DNA of 64,000 bases from Paenibacillus protaetiae (GCF_004135365.1 NZ_CP035492.1:558001-622000); one strand, 5' to 3'; counted from the stretch's first letter, positions 53,175 to 62,733 are shown. Numbers and translations are program-made. Notes: generated from the letters alone by a model not told the origin.

Positions 53175-54415
53175 TTGAGCAGTAACGACATCATCGTAAG
53201 TTTGGACATCGGTACATCCAAAGTTCGTGCTATTATTGGCGAAGTGAATAACGGAACCATTAATATTATTGGAGTTGGATCTGCCGACTCGGAGGGTATT
53301 CGCAAGGGAGCTATTGTTGATATTGATCAGACCGTACAGTCGATCCGTAATGCGGTTGGGCATGCAGAACGTATGGTTGGCATTCAAATATCCGAGGTTT
53401 ATGTAGGCATTCAGGGCAACCACATTGCACTGCAGACTAACCATGGCGTCGTGGCAGTATCCAACGAGGACCGTGAAATAGGCGAAGAAGATATTGAGAG
53501 AGTGCTGCAAGCGGCCAAGGTTGTCGCGCTGCCCCGGAGAGGGAAATTATCAATCTCGTACCTAAGCAATATTTGGTAGACGGGCTGGAAGGGATCTCGG
53601 ACCCTCGCGGCATGATAGGCGTAAGGCTTGAAGTGGAAGCAACGATTGTAACAGGCGGCAAGACGGCGATACATAACTTGATGCGCTGCGTGGAAAAAGC
53701 CGGTCTCCGCATATCTGGCGTCATTCTGATGTCGCTTGCTTCGGGCGTGATGTCGCTGACGAAGGACGAGAAGGTATCCGGTACGGTATTAACCGATATC
53801 GGAGCAGGCTCGACGACTGTGACGATCTTCCAGCAAGGCGGTTTGGCTGCGATATCTACGCTGCCGGTTGGCGGCGAGCATGTCACGAATGATATTGCAT
53901 ACGGCCTTCGCACGCAAGGCGACCATGCGGAAAAAATCAAATTGAAATACGGCTGCGCGGTAGTAGATGACGCGGCTGATGATGTGAAATTTAAAGTGAT
54001 GCGAATGGGCAGCAATGTGGAGAAGGAATTTTCCCAGGTTGATCTGGCCAGCATTATCGAGCCGAGAATGCAGGAAATTTTCCATCTGGTCAAACAGGAA
54101 GTTTACCGCCTGGGATACGGCGACAAGGTGAACGGATACGTCCTGACCGGCGGAGCGGTAACACTGCCCGGCACACTCGAGCTTGGACAAGCTGAACTTG
54201 AATCATCCGTTCGTATCGCGCTTCCTGATTATATCGGCGTCAGAGATCCTGCGTTCAGCAGCGGCGTCGGCATGATCCAGTATGTCTCGAAGTACATGGG
54301 AGCGCGCGGGATAAGTACTGTAAAGAAGACGGCAAACCGAAAGGCGAGTTCCACCGTTTCAACGAAGCCCGGTATGTTCGAGCGCTTAAAAAATATGTTT
54401 AACGAATTTATTTGA
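53175..54415 (+). CDS. ftsA: Cell division protein FtsA, frameshifted
   Basis: Actin-like ATPase that tethers FtsZ to the membrane. Phosphate-1 motif SLDIGTSKVRAII, the SHS2 region (EGIRKGAIVDIDQT), adenosine motif LTGGAV near the end, and a C-terminal amphipathic membrane helix (MFERLKNMFNEFI). TTG 53175 follows GGAGGTG; the frame from 53154 starts inside the SD region. The frame breaks at the C run 53532-53535; one more C gives VALPPEREIINLVPKQYLVDGLEG and a 413-aa protein. Loss of ftsA with intact ftsZ downstream is improbable, so an error is preferred. Confidence 0.93.
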
Positions 54416-54430
54416 TCGGGGGAAGTGAAA

Positions 54431-55567
54431 ATGTTGGAGTTCGATTTCGAGCTGGAGCAGCTGGCTCAAATTAAAGTAATCGGCGTTGGCGGCGGCGGCA
54501 GCAATGCAGTCAACCGAATGATTGATAACGGTGTTAAAGGTGTAGAATTTATTACGGTGAATACGGATGCGCAAGCTCTTCACCTTGCCAAATCCGAGCA
54601 TAAGCTGCAAATCGGCGATAAACTTACGCGCGGACTTGGCGCAGGGGCCAATCCGGAAGTAGGCAAAAAAGCAGCTGAAGAATCCCGCGAAGCGATCATG
54701 AATCAGCTGAAAGGCGCGGACATGGTATTCGTAACAGCTGGCATGGGCGGCGGCACCGGTACAGGCGCAGCTCCTGTCATCGCTGAAATCGCACGCGAAT
54801 GCGGCGCATTGACGGTTGGGGTTGTCACCCGCCCGTTTACATTCGAAGGCCGCAAGCGTTCCACGCAAGCCGAACTTGGCATTGAAGCGCTGAAAGAGAA
54901 AGTCGACACGCTGATTGTCATTCCTAATGACCGGCTGCTTGAAATTGTAGACAAGAAAACGCCGATGCTGGAAGCGTTCCTGGAAGCCGACAACGTGCTT
55001 CGCCAGGCAGTCCAAGGCATTTCCGACCTGATTGCCGTTCCTGGCTTGATCAACCTTGACTTTGCCGATGTGAAAACAATCATGACGGAGCGCGGCTCCG
55101 CTTTGATGGGTATCGGCGTGGCAACAGGCGAGAATCGTGCGGCTGAAGCGGCACGCAAAGCAATCATGAGCCCGCTGCTCGAAACTTCGATCGACGGCGC
55201 TCGCGGCGTTATTATGAATATAACCGGCGGAACGAACCTTTCGCTGTATGAAGTGAACGAAGCGGCTGAAATTGTTATCTCGGCTTCCGATCCGGAAGTG
55301 AATATGATTTTTGGCGCTATCATTAACGAAGATTTAAAAGATGAGATCAAAGTAACGGTTATTGCGACAGGCTTCGAGAACAAGCCGGCGGCGAATGTTC
55401 GCCGTGCGCCAGCTGAGCAGCCGGAATCGCGCCAAGGAGCTTCCGCACCGGTCAACCCGGCGCCAAGCAGCGGTACGCCAAGCGTAAAACCGTTTGGCGC
55501 AGCGCCAACAAGCGATCAGCTGGAAATTCCGGCGTTTTTGCGCAATCGCCGCAACAATGACCGCTAA
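54431..55567 (+). CDS. ftsZ: Cell division protein FtsZ
   Basis: Tubulin-like GTPase (378 aa) forming the Z ring. [17 protein letters not shown], the tubulin signature [13 protein letters not shown]7 loop [11 protein letters not shown], a disordered linker, and the C-terminal FtsA/SepF-binding peptide ([11 protein letters not shown]). ATG 54431 (MLEF) was chosen: GGGGGAAG upstream and the family start; the frame from GTG 54425 adds two residues in the spacing region. Confidence 0.98.
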   Translation: MLEFDFELEQLAQIKVIGVGGGGSNAVNRMIDNGVKGVEFITVNTDAQALHLAKSEHKLQIGDKLTRGLGAGANPEVGKKAAEESREAIMNQLKGADMVFVTAGMGGGTGTGAAPVIAEIARECGALTVGVVTRPFTFEGRKRSTQAELGIEALKEKVDTLIVIPNDRLLEIVDKKTPMLEAFLEADNVLRQAVQGISDLIAVPGLINLDFADVKTIMTERGSALMGIGVATGENRAAEAARKAIMSPLLETSIDGARGVIMNITGGTNLSLYEVNEAAEIVISASDPEVNMIFGAIINEDLKDEIKVTVIATGFENKPAANVRRAPAEQPESRQGASAPVNPAPSSGTPSVKPFGAAPTSDQLEIPAFLRNRRNNDR

Positions 55568-55585
55568 GCCAGACATATTGTGACA

Positions 55586-55635
55586 AAAAAGCTTTCCTGA
55601 AGCCGGTATGGCGACAGGAAAGCTTTTTATTTTTT
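55586..55635 (+). terminator. Terminator after ftsZ
   Basis: Perfect 14-bp stem (55586-55599 with 55615-55628) followed by ATTTTTTC. Ends the dcw cluster before the sporulation genes. Confidence 0.9.
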
Positions 55636-55730
55636 CGATATAAAGCGTTGTTTCACTCGAACGATCACCCGTAATCCAACTCCGCCCTTTTTGTATCCCC
55701 TTCAATTGGTTCTGATTCCCCTCGACAAAA

Positions 55731-55787
55731 AAAGAGTGTCCCCGGCGTCATGATTAGACAGACATCGAAATAGGATTTTAATATACT
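55731..55787 (+). promoter_or_regulatory. Spo0A-type promoter of spoIIGA-sigE
   Basis: TTAGACA (55754-55760) and TATACT (55782-55787) are 21-22 bases apart, the unusually long spacing known for B. subtilis spoIIG, where Spo0A~P compensates. A Spo0A-like box CTCGACA (6/7) lies at 55731-55737 and a weaker one (CATCGAA) inside the spacer. Confidence 0.6.
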
Positions 55788-55857
55788 GATGTCAAGCTTC
55801 CGGCGCTTGATGCAGAGACTGCTTCAGCCGCATACGGAGGCTGGAGGGGGATCGCCC

Positions 55858-56784
55858 TTGGCCGTCTATATTGATGTCGTGTTTTTGCAGGAACTGTTGA
55901 TCGACGGCGGCATATTGTTAACGACCGCATGGGTTCGCCACGTACGGGCCAATCCATGGCGCGTGCTGGCAGCAGCGTCGATCGGTGCATGTTACGTTGT
56001 TTTGATGTTATTCCCTCCGTTGTCATTTATGTACACTTTGGCTGTGAAAGTCGCATTATCTTTTCTTATTTTATGGGTAGCATTTGGTTTTGGGTCGCTG
56101 CAATTTTTTTCCCGGAACGTTGCCGCCTTTTATACGGTAAATTTTGTTGCGCTTGGAGCGGTGCTTGGATTTCATTATTTGCTGATGAAAGGCTCTGCCA
56201 GTGTATGGAAAACGATGACGCTAAACGGCAGCGGAGGCGTCGATATCGAAATGAGAATGGGCGCGGTGTATATGTTGGCGGCGCTCTCCATCGGCCTGTA
56301 TATTTACCGGGCTGTCTGGAGCCAAAAGCGAAAAGCGGCACAGGTGCAAAGCCATACGGCATCCGTGAAGGTAACGATTGGTGAAAGCGTACGCAGTTGT
56401 ATCGGGCTGGTGGATACCGGCAATCAGCTGTATGATCCGTTAAGCCGTTCGCCCGTTATGGTCATGGAAGCGGCGTTGTGGAACGATGCCCTGCCTGCTT
56501 CCTGGCTCGAAGGAATCAAGCATTCTCAGGTGGATCGTTTAATTGCAGATCTTGATGGGGAAACGTTCGAATGGCGCGATCGCCTTCGCCTTGTTCCTTA
56601 TCGGGGCATCAATCGCGGGACACAGTTCATGCTCGCTCTTAGACCCGATGCGGTAATCGTTGAACGGGAAGGACAAGTGTATGAATCCCGGAAAGTGCTA
56701 GTCGGCCTGGACGGCGGGAAGCTTGCGGCGGACGGGGCTTATCAAGCCATCATCCATCCTTCGCTTGTGCAGCAGGTCCAGTGA
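55858..56784 (+). CDS. spoIIGA: Sporulation sigma-E factor processing peptidase SpoIIGA
   Basis: Membrane aspartic protease that activates pro-sigma-E in the mother cell after a SpoIIR signal from the forespore. Five N-terminal helices, then a protease domain with the catalytic Asp in GLVDTGNQLYDPLS (near 183). TTG 55858 was chosen: GGAGG is about ten bases upstream and it gives 308 aa, matching B. subtilis (about 309). The longer frame from 55789 would start just past the -10 box. Confidence 0.94.
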   Translation: MAVYIDVVFLQELLIDGGILLTTAWVRHVRANPWRVLAAASIGACYVVLMLFPPLSFMYTLAVKVALSFLILWVAFGFGSLQFFSRNVAAFYTVNFVALGAVLGFHYLLMKGSASVWKTMTLNGSGGVDIEMRMGAVYMLAALSIGLYIYRAVWSQKRKAAQVQSHTASVKVTIGESVRSCIGLVDTGNQLYDPLSRSPVMVMEAALWNDALPASWLEGIKHSQVDRLIADLDGETFEWRDRLRLVPYRGINRGTQFMLALRPDAVIVEREGQVYESRKVLVGLDGGKLAADGAYQAIIHPSLVQQVQ

Positions 56785-56829
56785 CAGCAACATTAGGTTA
56801 TATTCACACATTTTCGGGAGGGGTAAACA

Positions 56830-57552
56830 ATGGTAGTCAAATGGAAACTGATCCTTCAGTTATATTATTATCGGCTTTTGTTTTTATTCGGATTAAAAAG
56901 CGATGAAATATATTATATCGGCGGCAGTGAAGCGCTGCCTCCTCCGCTTACGCGCGAGGAGGAGGAGTTTCTGCTGGAGAAGCTTCCGTCGGGCGACAGC
57001 GCGATCCGCGCGATGCTGATCGAACGGAACCTTCGCCTTGTCGTTTATATTGCGCGCAAGTTTGAGAACACGGGGATCCACATTGAAGATCTCGTGTCCA
57101 TCGGGGCAATCGGACTGATTAAAGCGGTGAATACGTTTGATCCGGAGAAAAAAATCAAGCTCGCCACGTATGCTTCCAGATGTATTGAAAATGAAATTTT
57201 GATGTATTTGAGGCGGAACAGCAAGACGCGCACCGAAGTGTCGTTCGACGAGCCGCTTAATATTGACTGGGACGGCAATGAGCTGTTGTTGTCGGACGTA
57301 TTAGGTACGGAAAATGATACGATCTACCGGAATATTGAAGAGCAGGTTGACCGCAAGCTGCTGCATAAAGCGCTCGACAAGCTGACGGAGCGTGAGCGGA
57401 TCATTATGGAGCTGCGCTTTGGGCTTGCGGACGGCGAAGAAAAAACACAAAAGGATGTTGCGGATTTGCTTGGCATTTCGCAGTCCTACATTTCAAGGCT
57501 GGAGAAGCGGATCATTAAACGGCTCCGCAAAGAATTTAATAAGATGGTGTAA
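56830..57552 (+). CDS. sigE: RNA polymerase sporulation sigma-E factor
   Basis: Mother-cell sigma factor (240 aa). The N-terminal ~30 residues are the membrane-binding pro-sequence removed by SpoIIGA. Region 2 ([39 protein letters not shown]) and region 4 ([32 protein letters not shown]) are intact. SD GGGAGGGG. Transcribed from the spoIIGA promoter. Confidence 0.97.
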   Translation: MVVKWKLILQLYYYRLLFLFGLKSDEIYYIGGSEALPPPLTREEEEFLLEKLPSGDSAIRAMLIERNLRLVVYIARKFENTGIHIEDLVSIGAIGLIKAVNTFDPEKKIKLATYASRCIENEILMYLRRNSKTRTEVSFDEPLNIDWDGNELLLSDVLGTENDTIYRNIEEQVDRKLLHKALDKLTERERIIMELRFGLADGEEKTQKDVADLLGISQSYISRLEKRIIKRLRKEFNKMV

Positions 57553-57630
57553 CCGCTCCGAATCCGCGAATCACAACGATTGTGCCTGCTGCCGGCGGCT
57601 GACGGACATGTCGAACGGTGTCAGCTGAAG

Positions 57631-57659
57631 GAATAAAATAGGCCTTCAAGGAGATAATG
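57631..57659 (+). promoter_or_regulatory. Forespore promoter of sigG (sigma-F/G-type)
   Basis: GAATA (57631-57635), 14-base spacer, GGAGATAATG (57650-57659). The -10 fits GGnnAnAHTR fully; the spacer is one base shorter than the usual 15. Transcription would start near 57667, inside the hairpin described next. Confidence 0.5.
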
Positions 57660-57679
57660 TACATTAATGTTTCTCCTTG
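57647..57679 (+). promoter_or_regulatory. Hairpin next to the sigG ribosome-binding site
   Basis: CAAGGAGA (57647-57654) pairs perfectly with TCTCCTTG (57672-57679). The inner palindrome ACATTAATGT can extend it. The 3' arm ends on the first G of the SD (GGGAGG, 57679-57684). A read-through mRNA from spoIIGA carries both arms; an mRNA from the forespore promoter lacks the 5' arm. Confidence 0.65.
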
Positions 57680-57692
57680 GGAGGTAATCACG

Positions 57693-58475
57693 TTGACCCG
57701 AAACAAAGTTGAGATCTGTGGAGTAGATACCGCGAAACTGCCTGTTCTGACTAATGCCGAAATGCGGGAATTATTCACGGCGTTACAAACGAAAAATGAG
57801 TGGTCAGCAAGGGAGAAATTGGTTAATGGCAACCTGAGGCTGGTACTCAGTGTCATTCAGCGTTTCAATAACAGGGGAGAGTATGTGGACGACTTATTCC
57901 AGGTCGGCTGCATCGGGCTGATGAAAGCGATCGATAACTTCGATCTTGGCCAAAACGTTAAATTTTCGACCTATGCCGTTCCGATGATTATCGGTGAAAT
58001 CCGCCGTTACTTGCGAGATAACAACCCGATCCGCGTTTCCCGCAGCCTGCGGGATATTGCATACAAGGCACTGCAGGTCAGAGACAGCCTGACGAACAAA
58101 AATTCCCGCGAACCAACGATATTTGAAATATCGGAAGAGCTGAATGTGCCGAAAGAAGATATCGTATTCGCGCTGGATGCGATCCAGGATCCCGTATCCC
58201 TCTTTGAGCCGATCTACCACGACGGCGGCGATCCGATCTATGTGATGGATCAAATTAGCGACGACAAAAACAAGGATGTTTCCTGGATTGAAGAAATCGC
58301 GCTGCGGGAAGCGATGCACAAGCTGAACGACAGAGAAAAAATGATTTTGTCCATGCGTTTTTTTGAAGGCAAGACGCAAATGGAAGTTGCGGACGAAATC
58401 GGTATTTCACAGGCGCAAGTATCCCGGCTGGAGAAATCGGCCATTCTTCAAATGCAGAAGCATGTTAAAACGTAA
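57693..58475 (+). CDS. sigG: RNA polymerase sporulation sigma-G factor
   Basis: Late forespore sigma factor (260 aa, same as B. subtilis). NKVEICGVDTAKLPVLTN N-terminus; regions 2 (NLRLVLSVIQRFNNRGEYVD, DLFQVGCIGLMKAI) and 4 (MEVADEIGISQAQVSRLEKS) intact. TTG 57693 was chosen: GGGAGG lies nine bases upstream and the protein then starts exactly like its homologues. The frame from ATG 57657 would start inside the hairpin. Confidence 0.97.
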   Translation: MTRNKVEICGVDTAKLPVLTNAEMRELFTALQTKNEWSAREKLVNGNLRLVLSVIQRFNNRGEYVDDLFQVGCIGLMKAIDNFDLGQNVKFSTYAVPMIIGEIRRYLRDNNPIRVSRSLRDIAYKALQVRDSLTNKNSREPTIFEISEELNVPKEDIVFALDAIQDPVSLFEPIYHDGGDPIYVMDQISDDKNKDVSWIEEIALREAMHKLNDREKMILSMRFFEGKTQMEVADEIGISQAQVSRLEKSAILQMQKHVKT

Positions 58476-58514
58476 CAGCTTATCCCTTTCCCTTTGCACT
58501 TCATGAACGACGAT

Positions 58515-58557
58515 GCCCATACGGAGCCGGCAGGCTGCCTGTATGGGCTTTTATTTT
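58515..58557 (+). terminator. Terminator after sigG
   Basis: GCCCATAC (58515-58522) pairs with GTATGGGC (58541-58548), GC-rich inner stem, then TTTTATTTT. Confidence 0.85.
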
Positions 58558-58679
58558 GCCTGCAGGCCCTTTGTGCACGCAGGCGGCGCATTTTTCAAGT
58601 TAACAGTACATTTTGGGCTAAAGTCACATATAGTTAGTACTAGTAGATGTTTACTTCGCCGGAAGCGTGGTGATCGATA

Positions 58680-58964
58680 ATGAAAATATCGGATTTTCAA
58701 ACAAAGGACGTTATTAATATTGTGGACGGAAAGAAGCTGGGCCATATTACCGATCTGGAGCTTGATTTGCGCCAGGGGCGGATCGATTCCATTGTTGTGC
58801 CGCAGCTGACCCGGTTCAGAGGGATGTTTGGCGGCGGCGGCGGAGCCGAAGTAGTTATTCCATGGCGGAACATTGTCAAGATCGGAACGGATGTAGTGCT
58901 TGTCCGGATGGACGATGCCAAAGGATATAAACCGGAGGAAGAGGATTTGCACGTGCGGACGTAA
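58680..58964 (+). CDS. ylmC: YlmC/YmxH family PRC-barrel sporulation protein
   Basis: 94-aa protein with a PRC-barrel-like fold (LGHITDLELDLRQGRIDSIVV). The family is linked to sporulation, but no biochemical role is known. It begins the ylm cluster, as in Bacillus. GTGGTGATCG serves as a weak SD. Confidence 0.9.
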   Translation: MKISDFQTKDVINIVDGKKLGHITDLELDLRQGRIDSIVVPQLTRFRGMFGGGGGAEVVIPWRNIVKIGTDVVLVRMDDAKGYKPEEEDLHVRT

Positions 58965-58999
58965 CGCGGTAAACTGGCTGAAGAGGTGATCAGCAGAAG

Positions 59000-59848
59000 A
59001 TGGAAAGTTTTCAGCAGCATGCTACAGCGAAGGAACCTTCGCTTTTTTTGTTGTCTTCTTGGATGGAACAGGAGCCAGGGCTTACGGCCGGCTTTACCGG
59101 CAGAAGCGGCGGTGTAAGCGGCAGCCCCTGGACTTCGCTCAATATGGGGCTGCATGTCGGGGATGACGAGGAGACGGTTGCACGGAACCGGCGGCTGCTC
59201 GCGGAAGCGATAGGCTGGCCGTTCGAGGCGTTTACTTGCGGCGAGCAGGTGCATGGGTGCGCCGTATATAAGGTGACAGCATCCGACCGCGGCAAGGGCA
59301 GGCTGTCACGCGAGGACGCGGTCCCGGATACGGATGCCCTGATGACGAATGAGCCGGATACGCTGCTTGTATCCTTTTACGCGGACTGTGTGCCGCTATA
59401 TTTTTACGATGCGGAGCATCGGGCGATAGCGTTGGCGCACGCCGGCTGGAAAGGTACCGTGCAGCAGATAGCGGCCCGCACGCTGGAGGCGATGCATGAA
59501 GCGTACGGGACGCGGCCGGACGCGGTGCAGGCGGCCATCGGCCCCTCCATCGGAGACTGCTGCTACGAGGTGGACAATTATGTCATCGACCGGCTTATGC
59601 CGGTCATCGACTCGTTTGAAGCCGGGGATGAAGCGGTTCAGCGGATGCTGAGGCCTGTTCCGGATGGAAAAGCAATGGTAAACTTGAAAGAAATAAACCG
59701 ACAGATTATGATAAAAGCAGGAATTTTGCCGATCCATATCGAAATGTCCAAGTGGTGCACCGGCTGTAACCGGGATTTGTTTTTTTCGCACCGGATGGAA
59801 GGCGGCCGAACGGGTCGGATGGCCAGTTGGATCGGCATTCGGAAATGA
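59000..59848 (+). CDS. pgeF: PgeF/YlmD multicopper-like (DUF152) enzyme
   Basis: 282-aa laccase-domain protein of the YfiH/PgeF family, reported to remove wrong amino acids from peptidoglycan precursors or to act on purine nucleosides. FYADCVPLYFYD, HAGWKGTV and IGPSIGDCCYEVD carry the conserved Cys/His metal ligands. SD GAGGTGATC is somewhat distant from ATG 59000. Confidence 0.93.
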   Translation: MESFQQHATAKEPSLFLLSSWMEQEPGLTAGFTGRSGGVSGSPWTSLNMGLHVGDDEETVARNRRLLAEAIGWPFEAFTCGEQVHGCAVYKVTASDRGKGRLSREDAVPDTDALMTNEPDTLLVSFYADCVPLYFYDAEHRAIALAHAGWKGTVQQIAARTLEAMHEAYGTRPDAVQAAIGPSIGDCCYEVDNYVIDRLMPVIDSFEAGDEAVQRMLRPVPDGKAMVNLKEINRQIMIKAGILPIHIEMSKWCTGCNRDLFFSHRMEGGRTGRMASWIGIRK

Positions 59849-59858
59849 GGTAACCAAA

Positions 59859-60572
59859 TTGTCATTATCAGATAGGATCGAAACAGTAGAGAAGCGGATT
59901 CAAGAAGCTTGCGGCAGAAGCGGCCGCAGCCGTGAAGAGGTACAAGTGATAGCGGTCACGAAATATGTGTCGGCGGATACCGCTCTAAAGGCCGTGGAGC
60001 TCGGCTTGCATCATCTGGGCGAGAACCGCTGGCAGGTCGCTCAGGACAAATGGAAGGCGATCAGCGGGGCGGTTCCGGAGGGAGCGGACAACCCGGTCGT
60101 ATGGCATTTTATCGGATCGCTGCAGTCGAACAAGGTGAAGGAAGTCATCGGGAAATTTACATATATTCATTCGCTGGACAGGCTGTCGCTTGCGAAAGAA
60201 ATTCAGAAGCAAGCTGAGCAGCATGGGCTTGTCGTTCCGTGTTTTATTCAAGTAAACGTTTCGGGCGAAGAAAGCAAACACGGCTTGCAGCCGGATCAGG
60301 TACTGCCTTTTCTGCGCGACCTTCGACAATTGAACGCCGTAAGGCCTGTTGGTCTTATGACGATGGCGCCGCTCGAGGCGGAAGCGGAAGCAACGAGGCC
60401 GGTATTCCGGGCTTTGCGGCAGCTGAGGGATGAGCTGAACAGATCGGGCGAACTCGATTTTCCGCTTACGGAGCTTTCCATGGGGATGTCAGGAGATTTT
60501 GAAGTGGCGATTGAAGAAGGAGCTACCTGGGTCAGACTTGGAACGATACTCGTGGGAAAAGAGGAGGAATAA
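59859..60572 (+). CDS. ylmE: YggS/YlmE family PLP-binding protein
   Basis: 237-aa alanine-racemase-fold protein involved in PLP homeostasis. The PLP lysine is in [12 protein letters not shown] (near 36); [10 protein letters not shown], and [23 protein letters not shown] near the end. TTG 59859 follows GAGGTAAC. Confidence 0.95.
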   Translation: MSLSDRIETVEKRIQEACGRSGRSREEVQVIAVTKYVSADTALKAVELGLHHLGENRWQVAQDKWKAISGAVPEGADNPVVWHFIGSLQSNKVKEVIGKFTYIHSLDRLSLAKEIQKQAEQHGLVVPCFIQVNVSGEESKHGLQPDQVLPFLRDLRQLNAVRPVGLMTMAPLEAEAEATRPVFRALRQLRDELNRSGELDFPLTELSMGMSGDFEVAIEEGATWVRLGTILVGKEEE

Positions 60573-60574
60573 CA

Positions 60575-61033
60575 ATGAGCGTTATGAACAAGTTTCTGAA
60601 CTTTATCGGACTCCAGGAAGAAGAAGAGGTTATCGAGCGGGAGCGCGTTGATCAGCAGCATGCGACGGAAGAGCATGAAATTGAAACCACTCCTTTCGAA
60701 ACACGTAAACATACGAAGAGCAGCAATATCGTCAGCATCCATTCGCAGAAAAATGTCCGTTTCGTGCTAAGCGAGCCGCGTTCCTACGATGAAGCTCAGG
60801 AAATAGCCGACCATCTTCGTTCGCGCAAGCCGGTTGTCGTCAACCTGCAGCGCGTCCGTTACGATATTGCGATGCGCATTGTCGATTTTCTGAGCGGCAC
60901 CGTATACGCTTTGAACGGTACGATCTCGAAGCTCGGACCTAACATTTTTCTGTGTACGCCGGATACAGTAGAAATTCAAGGGACAATCACGGAAATGCTG
61001 GCAGAGGAGAACGATTACAATAGAATGAGGTGA
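60575..61033 (+). CDS. sepF: Cell division protein SepF
   Basis: 152-aa protein that bundles FtsZ and anchors it. An N-terminal amphipathic helix ([13 protein letters not shown]) binds membrane, an acidic linker follows, and the SepF core ([34 protein letters not shown]) covers about 65-145. Two bases after ylmE. Confidence 0.96.
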   Translation: MSVMNKFLNFIGLQEEEEVIERERVDQQHATEEHEIETTPFETRKHTKSSNIVSIHSQKNVRFVLSEPRSYDEAQEIADHLRSRKPVVVNLQRVRYDIAMRIVDFLSGTVYALNGTISKLGPNIFLCTPDTVEIQGTITEMLAEENDYNRMR

Positions 61034-61040
61034 CCTTGGA

Positions 61041-61307
61041 TTGAGTATTGACGGACTGATTTACGGTTTGGAGCAGATTTATTCGATATTAATTATCGTC
61101 TACGTGCTGATGTCCTGGTTCCCGAATGCGCGGGAGAGCTTCATCGGCAATTTTCTCGCCAAAATCGTTGAACCGTATTTGAGCATCTTCCGCAGATTTA
61201 TTCCGTCTATCGGCGGTATGATTGATATTTCGCCAATCGTGGCTTTGTTCTGCTTGCGGTTTATCGCCGCGGGGCTGATCGCCGTGCTTGGGTTTATCGG
61301 CCTGTAA
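61041..61307 (+). CDS. ylmG: YggT family membrane protein (YlmG)
   Basis: 88 aa with two helices and the YggT motif (MSWFPNARES, DISPIVALFCLRF). Probable role in division or nucleoid organisation. TTG 61041 follows GAGGTGACC. Confidence 0.92.
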   Translation: MSIDGLIYGLEQIYSILIIVYVLMSWFPNARESFIGNFLAKIVEPYLSIFRRFIPSIGGMIDISPIVALFCLRFIAAGLIAVLGFIGL

Positions 61308-61345
61308 CGGACAGGCCAAGATTAGGCGCAAGGAAGGACAGAGAG

Positions 61346-62128
61346 ATGAAGACATCCTTATATGAGCATTTTCACCCGGAGGAGAAATCGTTTGTCGACC
61401 GGGCATGGGAATGGATTGAACGGTCCGCACAGCAGCATGAGCTGAAGCGGACCGATTTTTTGGATCCGAGACAGGCGCAAATCGTACAAATGCTGGCTAA
61501 TCGCGAACCCGATGTTCAGATTATGCTTGTCGGCGGTTATCCGGAAGCCGAGCGCCGGCGGGCGCTGATCGCCCCGGACTATCGAAATTTGGACGACGAG
61601 CCTGCCGGGCTGCTTGTGCTTGCCGTTCATGCGCAAGGCGGAGTGCAGCTTGAGCTTGACCATGGCGACTATTTAGGCGCATTGTTAGGGCTTGGCATCA
61701 AAAGAGACCGGATTGGCGATATCCATGTCCATGGCGATTTTTGCCATATTATTGTGGCAGAAGAAATTGCCGACTACTTGAACGTCCATTTGAGGCAGGT
61801 ACATCGAGCGTCGGTGCTGACGGACATTTTGCCGCTGGAACAGTTGCAGCCCGTTGTAGTGAAGCTGCAGGAGATGAGCTTGTCCGTTGCGTCCATGAGG
61901 CTTGACGGCATCGCCAGCGATGTTTACCGGGTCAGCCGGACGAAAATCGTCGATCCGATCCGGGCGGGACGGTGCCGGGTGAATTTCAAGACGGAAGAGG
62001 ATCCGTCCGAGCCGCTTAAGGCCGGAGACATCGTATCCATTAAAGGGCTTGGCCGGTTTAAGGTGCTTGAAACCGAAGGCGTTACAAAAAAAGGAAGAGT
62101 CCGCGTCAAAATTGGCAAATTTATTTAG
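61346..62128 (+). CDS. ylmH: S4-domain RNA-binding protein YlmH
   Basis: 260-aa protein with an N-terminal YlmH fold and a C-terminal S4 domain (about 185-245, MRLDGIASDVYRVSRTKI). YlmH is linked to ribosome quality control. SD AGGAAGG. Confidence 0.94.
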   Translation: MKTSLYEHFHPEEKSFVDRAWEWIERSAQQHELKRTDFLDPRQAQIVQMLANREPDVQIMLVGGYPEAERRRALIAPDYRNLDDEPAGLLVLAVHAQGGVQLELDHGDYLGALLGLGIKRDRIGDIHVHGDFCHIIVAEEIADYLNVHLRQVHRASVLTDILPLEQLQPVVVKLQEMSLSVASMRLDGIASDVYRVSRTKIVDPIRAGRCRVNFKTEEDPSEPLKAGDIVSIKGLGRFKVLETEGVTKKGRVRVKIGKFI

Positions 62129-62152
62129 GCCGTTGCAGGAATTTGGTGGCAG

Positions 62153-62174
62153 TTGTCGAATCTTTTCACGACAA
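62153..62174. promoter_or_regulatory. Inverted repeat with Spo0A-box core upstream of divIVA
   Basis: TTGTCG (62153-62158) and CGACAA (62169-62174) are inverted, ten bases apart. The left arm extends to an exact Spo0A heptamer TGTCGAA. Chance matches of a heptamer are common, but the symmetry is not. Confidence 0.35.
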
Positions 62175-62226
62175 ATGTTTCCAAGGCGGTAAGAGCCGGG
62201 AATCAGAACTTTAAGGAGGTGGACCA

Positions 62227-62724
62227 ATGCCGTTAACGCCATTGGACATACATAACAAAGAGTTCGGACGCCGATTGCGCGGTTATGACGAAGATGAAGT
62301 AAATGAATTTTTGGACCAGGTCATTAAAGACTACGAGTCCATCATTCGCGAAAACAAAGAGCTGCAAAATCAGGTTCTGTCGCTGCAGGAGAAGCTGAAT
62401 CACTTTGCCAATATTGAAGAGACGCTTAGCAAAACGATTATCGTTGCGCAGGAAGCGGCCGATGAAGTGCGGAACAATGCGAAGAAGGAAGGACAGCTGA
62501 TTCTGAAAGAAGCGGAGAAGAATGCTGACCGGATTATTAACGAAGCGCTCGCCAAGTCGCGTAAAGTATCGCTTGAGGTGGAAGAGCTGAAGAAACAAGC
62601 CTCCATCTACCGTGCGCGTTTCCGTACGCTGGTGGAAGCTCAGCTGGAACTGCTGTCGCAAGACGGCTGGGAGTCGCTTGAAGCGGCGGCAAGCGCGTCG
62701 GAGTATGAGCCTTTCTCACGTTAA
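62227..62724 (+). CDS. divIVA: Cell polarity protein DivIVA
   Basis: 165-aa coiled-coil protein that senses membrane curvature at septa and poles. The N-terminal lipid-binding domain (LDIHNKEFGRRLRGYDEDEV) is followed by two coiled-coil blocks. SD AAGGAGG. Ends the ylm group. Confidence 0.96.
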   Translation: MPLTPLDIHNKEFGRRLRGYDEDEVNEFLDQVIKDYESIIRENKELQNQVLSLQEKLNHFANIEETLSKTIIVAQEAADEVRNNAKKEGQLILKEAEKNADRIINEALAKSRKVSLEVEELKKQASIYRARFRTLVEAQLELLSQDGWESLEAAASASEYEPFSR

Positions 62725-62733
62725 CAGGCATGC

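Noticed and set aside
49123-53535. Programmed ribosomal frameshifting in murG, murB and ftsA
   Set aside because: The sites are plain G/C runs without slippery heptamers or stimulatory structures, and the same lesion occurs in unrelated genes. Sequence error is simpler.
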